Below are positions 5,969 to 11,419 of a DNA stretch of 11,419 nucleotides, piece after piece (the stretch's first letter is position 1; each line of letters starts with the position of its first letter). The notes beneath the pieces are model-generated. The model did no database searches and had not been told where the DNA came from. It saw nothing but the letters and a program-made list of their open reading frames with translations. Both the position numbers and the translations under genes were made by a program. The stretch spans positions 1 through 11,419 of the forward strand of contig JAICQC010000107.1 in NCBI GenBank assembly GCA_025938055.1, written 5' to 3'. This DNA comes from Anaerolineales bacterium. Lineage in GTDB: Bacteria > Chloroflexota > Anaerolineae > Anaerolineales > Villigracilaceae.

Positions 5969-7111
5969 CTAATACATCAGGTACTTTTCTCTTCGATCGA
6001 TAAATTCGGAGATCGACTCGTCCCAGGTTGCGAGAATCTCAGCTACGCTTGTTCCTGCTTCCAAAGCGGAGCGGATGCCGCTGCCGCCTGCCAGCCGCTC
6101 GAAATGCGGATTCCACATCCAGGCATCGCCCGACAGATACCGCGCAACAGAGATTAAATGGAGAGCCATCTCCACCGGGCGAAGCGAGCCACGGTCTGTC
6201 ACATGCACCTGTACACCAGAGCACTCGCTCCCGGCGTGGGTGGACGCTGAAGGGGTGAACATAGTTGCTCGAAAGCGCACACCGGGTAATTGGAGTCTGT
6301 TTAATTCCTCCGCCAGAGCATAGCCACGCTCTGCGAGCCAGGGCGCGCCGCACACTTCAAATGGCAGCGCTGTCCCGCGCCCTAGAGAGAGGTTACAACC
6401 TTCAAGCAAACACATGCCCGGATAGAGCGTCGCGGTAGAGACGTGGGGCATCGCCGGTGAAGTGGGTACCCAGGGCAGTCCCGTCTCGTCGAACCAGATC
6501 TCGCGCTTCCAGCCCTGCATCTCGATTAGCTGTACATCAGCACCCAGCGCGTATTCTGCGTTCATATAGAGCGCGAGCTCTCCGAGGGTCATGCCGTGGC
6601 GCATCGGGATATTGAGGACGCCCACAAACGACTCGTATCCTGGCGCGATGGGCCCGCCTTCGACAAGCTCCCCCGTAATCGGGTTGGGGCGATCCAGCAC
6701 CAAGACGGGTTTGCCCGCTTTGCCCGCGCCGCGCAGCACATAGAAAAGTGTGCTTAGATATGTGTAAAAGCGCACACCGACATCCTGCATATCAAAGACG
6801 AGCACATCCACATTGGCGAGCATTTCGGCAATCGGTTCTTTGACCGCTCCATACAGACTGAAAACATCCAACCCCGTCCGTGGGTCGGTGGTATGGCTTA
6901 CGTGTTCGCCATCCAGCGCCGCGCCGCGAAAACCATGCTCTGGTCCAAAAAGGGCGGTGACAGGGATGCCTGCCTTGCACAGGGCATCGAGTGACGAGGT
7001 CAGATCCGGCAGGACAGCCGCAGGCATCGAAACGAGTCCCACCCGCTGGTCTGACAGCAAGTCGGCTTGGTCGTGCACGAGTAGATCCAGCCCGGTTTTG
7101 ACAATCTTCAT
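5969..7111 (-). CDS. namZ: Exo-beta-N-acetylmuramidase, NamZ family (DUF1343, GH171)
   Basis: NamZ enzymes remove N-acetylmuramic acid from the non-reducing end of peptidoglycan chains or muropeptides, as shown for Bacillus subtilis YbbC/NamZ. The 380-residue length fits the family's core. Conserved blocks in order: LFGPEHGFRG (54-63, with Glu58 the likely catalytic acid), FSLYG (84-88), FDMQDVGVRFYTY (106-118), LDRPNPITG (139-147), ESFVG (160-164), PMRHGMTLGELA (169-180) and NLSLGRGTALPFE with GAPWL near 240-260. The N-terminus, MKIVKTGLDLLVHDQ, has no signal peptide, unlike secreted NamZ, so this copy should act in the cytoplasm on imported fragments. It starts 2 nt after the repressor stop without an SD, pointing to coupling. 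Assignment to the family is firm; the exact substrate is inferred. Confidence 0.93.
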   Translation of the reverse strand: MKIVKTGLDLLVHDQADLLSDQRVGLVSMPAAVLPDLTSSLDALCKAGIPVTALFGPEHGFRGAALDGEHVSHTTDPRTGLDVFSLYGAVKEPIAEMLANVDVLVFDMQDVGVRFYTYLSTLFYVLRGAGKAGKPVLVLDRPNPITGELVEGGPIAPGYESFVGVLNIPMRHGMTLGELALYMNAEYALGADVQLIEMQGWKREIWFDETGLPWVPTSPAMPHVSTATLYPGMCLLEGCNLSLGRGTALPFEVCGAPWLAERGYALAEELNRLQLPGVRFRATMFTPSASTHAGSECSGVQVHVTDRGSLRPVEMALHLISVARYLSGDAWMWNPHFERLAGGSGIRSALEAGTSVAEILATWDESISEFIDRREKYLMY

Positions 7112-7113
7112 GT

Positions 7114-7842
7114 CTACGATTGGAGCGTAATATGAAATTTATAGCGATCGCCGCGATATGCCGACACAACATATTCCACGGGCGTATTCCGTTCGTTGTA
7201 GGAGATACGTTCTATGCGTAATACAGGGGAGGGAGGAGTGATTTGAAGGATTTCAGCTTCTTTCGAGGTAGCCAGGCTGCCTTCCATGGTCTGCTCAGCC
7301 CGAACCAGGACCGTGTTGTAACAGGTGGCAAGAATGTTATACAGGCTCTCTTTGGAAAAATCATACTGCAGGATCCCGGGGCAAAGCTCGTGCCGCAGGT
7401 ACGCCACTTCGATCGCCAGCGGTATATGATCGGAAAGCCGCAGGCGGGAGAGCAATACAAACTCGGTGTTCATCGGTACCGAGAAGATTGCGGTTAAGGT
7501 GAGCGTGGCTGGAATGATGCGCGCCTCCAATACCTGCCCGGAGGGCACAGTTCCGCGCGCCGTCATCTCCTGGCTGAATCCGGTCAGCGTTCGCAATTCC
7601 TGCTTGATCTTGGATTCACTGACGTAGGTTCCCTTTCCCGCCTGAGTATAGAGAATGCCATCCCGGATCATATCGGTCAGCGCCTGACGAACGGTCATCC
7701 GGCTCACCTTGAATTTGTCGCACAACTCGCGCTCAGACATCAGACGCTCATGAGGCTTGTAGTGCCCAGCCTTTATGTCTGAGACAAGCGCATTCTTTAA
7801 CTGTAGATAAAGAGGAGTGGGCGCTTCCCGTTGAAGTTTCAT
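7114..7842 (-). CDS. GntR-family transcriptional repressor, HutC subfamily with UTRA ligand domain (NagR/DasR-like)
   Basis: DNA-binding regulator of 242 residues, the usual length. Residues 8-75 are the winged helix-turn-helix: PLYLQLKNALVSDIKAGHY, then LMSERELCDKFKVSRMTVRQAL (recognition helix about 47-57) and the wing GKGTYV at 69-74. The UTRA effector domain follows. It opens with GFSQEMTARG..PSGQVL (88-105), the signature of the GlcNAc-responsive NagR/DasR branch, and ends near RGDRYKF. These regulators bind amino-sugar phosphates or related ligands and leave DNA on binding. The gene is first in the operon and is preceded by its own operator-overlapped promoter, so autoregulation is likely. 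AGGA lies about 8 nt before the ATG. The effector here is not proven; MurNAc-6-phosphate or GlcNAc-6-phosphate would fit the NamZ neighbour. Confidence 0.93.
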   Translation of the reverse strand: MKLQREAPTPLYLQLKNALVSDIKAGHYKPHERLMSERELCDKFKVSRMTVRQALTDMIRDGILYTQAGKGTYVSESKIKQELRTLTGFSQEMTARGTVPSGQVLEARIIPATLTLTAIFSVPMNTEFVLLSRLRLSDHIPLAIEVAYLRHELCPGILQYDFSKESLYNILATCYNTVLVRAEQTMEGSLATSKEAEILQITPPSPVLRIERISYNERNTPVEYVVSAYRGDRYKFHITLQS

Positions 7843-7852
7843 AGGCTATCCT

Positions 7853-7880
7853 GATATGACTGGTATGTACCAGTTATATC
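7853..7880. promoter_or_regulatory. Palindromic operator for the GntR/HutC repressor, dre-like
   Basis: A 28-bp near-perfect palindrome with core ACTGGTATGTACCAGT at 7859-7874. The outer six bases on each side (ACTGGT and ACCAGT) equal those of the known DasR/NagR 'dre' consensus ACTGGTCTAGACCAGT; 13 of 16 positions agree. The flanks GATAT and ATATC extend the symmetry. It lies 10-38 bp before the repressor start and overlaps the -10 box, so repressor binding should block RNA polymerase. Confidence 0.82.
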
Positions 7881-7901
7881 AAATTAGAACCCAAAAATCA
7901 A
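7873..7901 (-). promoter_or_regulatory. Sigma-70-type promoter of the repressor-namZ-transporter operon
   Basis: On the minus strand the -35 box TTGATT (7901-7896) and -10 box TATAAC (7878-7873) are separated by exactly 17 bp. The start of transcription would fall near 7866, giving a leader of about 24 nt and placing the operator over the -10 and start site. This is the only convincing promoter seen for the operon. Confidence 0.7.
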
Positions 7902-8133
7902 TAGGGGAAGGAAAATCCGAATTGTTAATGAACTTACTGATTCGGTAATCATTCCTCCGTTCCTAAACAAATTTTCATTTTCCTTCGCCAACGGGTTCAT
8001 GCTGACCAATTTCCTTCAGCAGTTTTGCAAAGATACGATCTTTATTGATGTCTATCGATCATCCTTAAACGGTGTAGGGAGTTCACACCATAAAGGGTAG
8101 GGTTTTCCCCTGCTCATTTTCGAGTTTTCCTTA

Positions 8134-8161
8134 TTGAGCTTGATGTTTTCTGTCCTATAAT
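8134..8161 (+). promoter_or_regulatory. Candidate plus-strand promoter (TTGAGC, 16 bp, TATAAT)
   Basis: A perfect -10 box TATAAT at 8156-8161 is preceded, after a 16-bp spacer, by TTGAGC at 8134-8139. Transcription would begin near 8168 and run through the structured stretch and hairpin toward the protease remnant and the PRC-barrel gene. If transcription passes the hairpin, the leader before the first coding start would be about 285 nt. Confidence 0.5.
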
Positions 8162-8167
8162 TTAATC

Positions 8168-8406
8168 ACATCTTTGCAGGTAAGTTAGTACCTGTCTGCC
8201 AGGTTTTCCCTGATCGGTTACGTAAATTTGTGTGCCTGTTCTTCGACTCTCAGAAGAGCGAAATTAAATGGACTAGGAGCCTGCTGCCTATAAAGGCATT
8301 TGACACATCAATTCTCGTCATATAACCTCTCCCACTGAAACGTCGAGAGAAAACACCGGTTTGCAATATGGCAGGCAGAACTTCTTCTGCCTGCCATATT
8401 GCTTTG
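8168..8406 (+). ncRNA. Candidate structured leader or small RNA between a promoter and a long hairpin
   Basis: From the predicted transcription start, the roughly 240-nt stretch holds at least three short stem-loops (8177-8194, 8242-8262, 8285-8298) and ends at a perfect 18-bp stem. It has no convincing open frame on the plus strand. No known riboswitch or RNA family motif was recognised. It could be a trans-acting small RNA, a cis-regulatory leader, or simply an untranslated region; the call is based only on promoter, folding and terminal hairpin. Confidence 0.25.
8363..8402 (+). terminator. Perfect 18-bp hairpin with 4-nt loop, possible terminator or attenuator
   Basis: GCAATATGGCAGGCAGAA at 8363-8380 is the exact reverse complement of the 18 nt at 8385-8402; the loop is CTTC. 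On the plus strand only TTT follows before GAGCC, so the U-tract is short for intrinsic termination. On the minus strand the hairpin is followed by AAACCGGTGTTTTC. The long uninterrupted stem could be a terminator for a short upstream transcript, an RNase III substrate or a transcript-protecting element. Confidence 0.45.
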
Positions 8407-8452
8407 AGCCAGGATAAAGAATATCAAACGGAGCATTTTTTGGAGGTGTAAC

Positions 8453-8852
8453 ATGCCAGTGGTTCTAAGCTAGGAACGATATTCGGGATCAACATCCATA
8501 TCGACTGGAGCTGGATCCTCATTTTCCTGCTCGTTACCTGGAACCTGGCTGCGGGGGTATTTCCACCCCTGCACACGGATTGGAGCACAGGACTGAACAT
8601 TGGACTGGGGATAGCAGCCTCCCTATTGACCGTTCCGCCTGGGATACGACAACGGTCAGGCAGATCATGGTACCGGAAAAGGAACTGGAAGTGGTTACGC
8701 CGCGCGAGGATGCAATGGATGATTTTCAGAAGCTGGCAAAGCGGGACATGTGCCAGATCCCGGTCGTACAAAATGGGGAACTGGTCGGCATGCTTCGGTG
8801 GCGGGATATTTTGCGCTGGCTTCAGGTTCATCCCGAGATGGCTGGCAGTTGA
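8453..8852 (+). pseudogene. Remnant of a site-2 protease (peptidase M50) with CBS domain, frameshifted and internally deleted
   Basis: An ATG with a good SD (GGAGG 7 nt upstream, 8442-8446) is followed by only six codons before a TAG. One frame over, from 8467, the text KLGTIFGINIHIDWSWILI, FLLVTWNLAAGVFP and HTDWSTGLNIGLGIAASLL is the conserved N-terminus and first two membrane helices of M50 site-2 proteases. Where the HExxH zinc motif should follow, sequence identity stops near 8626. It resumes in a third frame at about 8632 with TTTVRQIMVPEKELEVVTP and ends in QIPVVQNGELVGMLRWRDIL, the final CBS half-domain of the same family, stopping at 8852. Compared with intact relatives of about 370-390 residues, some 230-250 residues are lost, including all catalytic residues. 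A 90-codon frame from 8580 could still make a lone CBS fragment, but its first 17 or so codons are out-of-frame protease sequence. Confidence 0.8.
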
Positions 8853-8896
8853 CTCGTGGTTTGTCAGCCAGATTAAATAAAAAGGAGATTTGAAAA

Positions 8897-9568
8897 ATGG
8901 AACGCAAAATGGAACTTAAAGAAGGAACAAGAGTGTTCACGGCTGGCGGGGAAGAAGTGGGAAAAATCAACCGCGTCATCCTGGACCCGGGGACTAATGA
9001 AGTGACCCATGTGGTTGTCCAAAAAGGCTGGTTCTTCACGGAGGATAAAGTGGTACCGATCGAGATGATCGGTTCTGCCACCGAAGACAAGGTCGTTCTG
9101 ACAGAAGACGCCGGAGACTTCGACCAGTTGCCGGCCTTCGAGGAAACGCACTATATCGGGCTTGGCGAGGAAGAGTACCGCCCTGGGGGTCGCCTTCGCT
9201 ATAGCAGATACACTCCAGCCTATTACTGGTATCCACCTTCGGGCTATATAGGCTATCCGGGTTATGGTCCGGGATTTTATGGAGGCAGGCCATTGGTGAC
9301 CACGCGAAACATCCCGGAGGATACGATCCCGATACGAGAGGGAACGGATGTCATGAGCTCGGATGAGGAGCACGTTGGCGATGTGGAACGCATCTTCGTT
9401 GACCCGGACTCCAACCAGGCAACTCATTTTGTGATCTCACAAGGCTTGCTCTTCAAAGACCGGAAGCTTATTCCGGTTCACTGGGTGACCTCTGTGGAAG
9501 AAGACAAAATTCATCTGTCGGTGGCATCCCGGCTGCTCGAGCGCCTTCCCTCCTATGAGGAAGCATAA
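8897..9568 (+). CDS. Double PRC-barrel domain protein with a Tyr/Gly/Pro-rich linker
   Basis: Predicted soluble protein of 223 residues with two PRC-barrel domains, at about 5-82 and 143-222. Both carry the same pattern: G..V....GE/HVG.I.RV..DP..N..TH.VV..G..F...K..P...V. The similarity suggests an internal duplication. Between them residues 84-142 are rich in Tyr, Gly and Pro (YTPAYYWYPPSGYIGYPGYG) and probably flexible or adhesive. PRC barrels are found in ribosome maturation factor RimM and in the H subunit of photosynthetic reaction centres, but free-standing double copies are usually of unknown function and often sit among stress genes. The ATG at 8897 is chosen for AAGGAG ending 9 nt upstream; an in-frame ATG four codons later is less well placed. 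No signal peptide or membrane helix is present. Confidence 0.9.
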   Translation: MERKMELKEGTRVFTAGGEEVGKINRVILDPGTNEVTHVVVQKGWFFTEDKVVPIEMIGSATEDKVVLTEDAGDFDQLPAFEETHYIGLGEEEYRPGGRLRYSRYTPAYYWYPPSGYIGYPGYGPGFYGGRPLVTTRNIPEDTIPIREGTDVMSSDEEHVGDVERIFVDPDSNQATHFVISQGLLFKDRKLIPVHWVTSVEEDKIHLSVASRLLERLPSYEEA

Positions 9569-9574
9569 GCGTAC

Positions 9575-9639
9575 GCTGTAAGGGCGACCCTTCCACCTCG
9601 CTTGAATACGTTAGTCTCACTGGACGGGTTGCCCTACGC
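9575..9639. repeat. Imperfect inverted repeat in the gap between the PRC-barrel and TPP-enzyme genes
   Basis: GTAAGGGCGACCC (9578-9590) and GGGTTGCCCTAC (9626-9637) pair with one bulged A and one G-T pair, and GC bases outside extend the stem past a bulged T. The loop is 35 nt. A separate 10-bp palindrome AGCGTACGCT (9568-9577) touches its left side. No U-tract follows, so it is not a standard terminator. It resembles a decayed miniature palindromic repeat unit or an mRNA-processing hairpin. Confidence 0.4.
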
Positions 9640-9689
9640 CGAATACGGGACTTTGCACAGAGTGAGTCTGCTTAACAAGGAGATTTGAA

Positions 9690-11419
9690 ATGGCAATGAC
9701 TGCTGCCGATGTTTTGATCGAAACCCTCATGGATTGGGGGGTGAAGGTTATTTTCGGAATGCCAGGAGACGGTATCAACGGAATCATGGAGTCTCTGCGG
9801 ACGCGCCAGGATAAGATCCGCTTTATCCAGGTCAGGCATGAGGAAGCAGCCGCCTTCATGGCTTGCGGCTACGCCAAATACACAGGCAAGCTGGGTGTCT
9901 GTTTGGCTACCTCAGGACCCGGAGGCTTGCACCTGATTAACGGCTTGTACGATGCCAAGCTGGACGGTCAGCCGGTGCTGGCGATCACGGGCCATCATTT
10001 CCACGATCTGATCGATACGTACCAGCAGCAGGATGTGGACCTGGATAAGGTCTTCATGGACGTCACAGTGTATAACACGCGAGTGATGGGTCCAGCGCAC
10101 GTCCAGAACGTGACCGACCTGGCTTGCCGGGTTGCATTGAGCCGGCCCGGGGTGGCACACATCAACTTCCCGGTTGACACGCAGTCCATGGAAGCCAAAC
10201 GGGATGATGCATCGAAGCGGAACGTTAAAGGGCATACTTCTGATGTTTGGGCCAGCCAGGCGGCGCTGCCTGCTGAGGAAGACTTGCGACGGGCAGCAGA
10301 GGTTCTACAGGCAGGAAAGAAGATTGCCATCCTGGTCGGGCGCGGCGCTCTGAGTGCGACCGATGAGCTGGAGAAAGTGGCTGAGATGCTGGGGGCGCCG
10401 ATCGTCAAAGCCCTGCTCGGCAAGGCAGCCGTTCCAGACGATAGCCCCTATACGACCGGAGGCATCGGGCTGCTGGGAACGAAGCCATCTTTGGAAGCCT
10501 TTGAAAATTGCGACACTCTGTTTATTATTGGTTCTTCCTTCCCGTACATCGAGTTCTATCCCAAACCAGGCAAGGCGCGTGGCGTTCAGATCGATCTCGA
10601 CCCAACCCGCATCGGCTTGCGCTATCCGGTGGAAGTCGGGTTGGTGGGTGACAGCAAACGTACCCTGCAGTCACTTCTGCCTTTGCTTCAGAAAAACACA
10701 AGCCGCTCATTCCTCGAAAAAGCTCAGGAGAACATGAAAGAGTGGCGGGAATTGATGGAGGAGCGCGCCACGCGCCCGGATAAGCCCATGAAACCGCAGG
10801 TGGTTGCCTGGGAGCTGGGCAAACGCCTGCGGGATGATGCAATCGTTTCCTGCGACAGCGGCACGATCGCGACCTGGTGGGCACGTCAGATTCCTGCAAA
10901 GCGGGGCCAGATGCACTCGCTCTCTGGAACACTGGCTTCGATGGCAAACGGTTTATCCTACAGCATCGCGGCTCAGGTGGCGTATCCCGAACGGCAGTGC
11001 GTAGCCTTCATCGGCGACGGCGGCTTCTCAATGCTTATGGCTGAGTTCGCCACGGCAGTCAAGTATAAACTGCCAATCAAAGTATTTATCATCAAGAACA
11101 ATACTCTGGGCCAGATCAAATGGGAGCAAATGGTCTTCCTGGGTAATCCCGAGTATGGCGTCGAACTGCAACCCATTGATTTCTCTCTATTTGCGCAGGC
11201 ATGTGGCGGGACGGGCTTCACTGTGGACGACCCGGCAGATTGCGGAGCGGTGATCGAGCAGGCGCTCAATACACCAGGGCCGGTGATCGTGGAGGCGGTT
11301 GTTGATCCGTATGAGCCGCCGATGCCCGCAGATGTAACTCCTGAGCAGGCTCTCAAGTTCGCCCAATCACTTATCAAGGGCCAGCCCAAACGGATGAAGA
11401 TCGCGACAACTGTCGCGGA
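9690..11419 (+). CDS. Thiamine-diphosphate-dependent enzyme, pyruvate oxidase / quinone-dependent pyruvate dehydrogenase (PoxB) type, 3' end outside window
   Basis: Likely converts pyruvate to acetate and CO2, passing electrons to FAD and then to quinone or oxygen. The visible 576 residues have no stop. The N-terminal pyrimidine-binding domain has VIFGMPGDGINGIM (20-33) and RHEEAAAFMACGYA (49-62) with catalytic Glu51, then ATSGPGGLHLINGL (73-86). The central FAD/nucleotide domain (about 190-335) includes ILVGRGAL and VQIDLDPTRIGLRYPVE. The C-terminal diphosphate-binding motif GDGGFSML starts at 442 and closes with KNNTLGQ (469-475). PoxB of E. coli is 572 residues, so little is missing. The related acetolactate synthase and sulfoacetaldehyde acetyltransferase are alternatives; GDGGFSMLMAEFATAVKYKLP and the late ELQPIDFSLFAQACGG favour the pyruvate-oxidase branch. 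Start 9690 has AAGGAG 8 nt upstream. Confidence 0.87.
   Translation, partial: MAMTAADVLIETLMDWGVKVIFGMPGDGINGIMESLRTRQDKIRFIQVRHEEAAAFMACGYAKYTGKLGVCLATSGPGGLHLINGLYDAKLDGQPVLAITGHHFHDLIDTYQQQDVDLDKVFMDVTVYNTRVMGPAHVQNVTDLACRVALSRPGVAHINFPVDTQSMEAKRDDASKRNVKGHTSDVWASQAALPAEEDLRRAAEVLQAGKKIAILVGRGALSATDELEKVAEMLGAPIVKALLGKAAVPDDSPYTTGGIGLLGTKPSLEAFENCDTLFIIGSSFPYIEFYPKPGKARGVQIDLDPTRIGLRYPVEVGLVGDSKRTLQSLLPLLQKNTSRSFLEKAQENMKEWRELMEERATRPDKPMKPQVVAWELGKRLRDDAIVSCDSGTIATWWARQIPAKRGQMHSLSGTLASMANGLSYSIAAQVAYPERQCVAFIGDGGFSMLMAEFATAVKYKLPIKVFIIKNNTLGQIKWEQMVFLGNPEYGVELQPIDFSLFAQACGGTGFTVDDPADCGAVIEQALNTPGPVIVEAVVDPYEPPMPADVTPEQALKFAQSLIKGQPKRMKIATTVA

Larger units (their letters stand above)
7843..8452. 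other. AT-rich divergent intergenic region of 610 bp without a recognisable protein gene
   Basis: The region separates the leftward operon from the rightward genes. It contains the repressor promoter and operator at its left end, a plus-strand promoter near 8134-8161, small stem-loops at 8177-8194 (CAGGTA/TACCTG), 8242-8262 (TTCGaCTCT/AGAGCGAA) and 8285-8298 (TGCCT/AGGCA), and the long hairpin at 8363-8402. The stretch 7905-8130 shows nothing I can name. Base composition is clearly lower in GC than the genes on either side. Confidence 0.6.

Noticed and set aside
5346..6353. Plus- and minus-strand alternative frames over the permease and namZ
   Set aside because: They overlap confidently assigned genes and show no recognisable family or initiation signal.
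6468..6482. TGGGTACCCA palindrome inside namZ
   Set aside because: A short chance palindrome in coding sequence; it lacks the TGGT..ACCA operator spacing and is far from a promoter.
7898..7965. Small minus-strand frame of about 21 codons beginning at GGAGGAATG
   Set aside because: The GGAGG is directly against the ATG, leaving no spacing, and the frame lies upstream of the mapped promoter, so it would not be on the operon transcript.
8177..8194. CAGGTA/TACCTG stem as a second repressor operator
   Set aside because: The halves lack the ACTGGT/ACCAGT outer bases and the spacing differs from the operator at 7859-7874.
8580..8852. Independent 90-codon CBS-domain gene
   Set aside because: Its first codons are out-of-frame sequence of the protease remnant and it contains only the final half of a CBS unit; treated as part of the pseudogene, though a fragment could be translated.
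8424..9427. Minus-strand frames across the protease remnant and the PRC-barrel gene
   Set aside because: Shadows of the plus-strand genes with no SD, no domain and biased composition.

Overview
The window looks like part of a bacterial chromosome of moderately high GC. The best guess for the host is the Chloroflexota (Anaerolineae-like). The clues are a lipoprotein with a long Thr-Glu-Pro-Pro-Ala repeat linker behind its lipobox, a dipeptide/oligopeptide ABC operon with two fused-nucleotide-family ATPases, and a PRC-barrel protein next to a thiamine-diphosphate enzyme. This is an impression from gene style, not a phylogenetic result. No rRNA, tRNA, insertion sequence or CRISPR array was seen.

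Left and centre (1-7901, minus strand): one long operon reading right to left. It begins with a GntR/HutC-type repressor (7842-7114). Next come a NamZ-family (DUF1343, GH171) exo-beta-N-acetylmuramidase without a signal peptide (7111-5969), two permeases (5857-4784 and 4782-3895), two ATPases (3831-2785 and 2742-1756), a 60-residue two-helix membrane protein (1766-1584) and a substrate-binding lipoprotein that runs off the left edge (1479-1). Genes are packed tightly, with gaps of 1-2 nt or overlaps. Two genes without a Shine-Dalgarno (SD) sequence of their own are each preceded by a very short open frame that has an SD and ends on the start of the gene. A 16-bp palindrome close to the NagR/DasR operator consensus overlaps the -10 box of the operon promoter. 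The simplest reading is an amino-sugar/peptidoglycan-fragment uptake operon. The ABC system would import muropeptides or MurNAc-containing oligosaccharides, cytoplasmic NamZ would release MurNAc, and the repressor would sense an amino-sugar phosphate and control itself and the operon.

Middle (7843-8452): a 610-bp AT-rich divergent region. It holds the minus promoter and operator, a good plus-strand promoter (8134-8161), several small stem-loops and a perfect 18-bp hairpin (8363-8402). It may encode a structured leader or small RNA.

Right (8453-11419, plus strand): a wrecked site-2-protease (M50) gene with CBS tail, consisting of a frameshifted first segment joined to the last CBS piece with the catalytic core gone. 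It is followed by an intact double PRC-barrel protein (8897-9568) and a nearly complete pyruvate-oxidase/PoxB-like thiamine-diphosphate enzyme that runs off the right edge (from 9690). The last two genes share an almost identical ribosome-binding leader.
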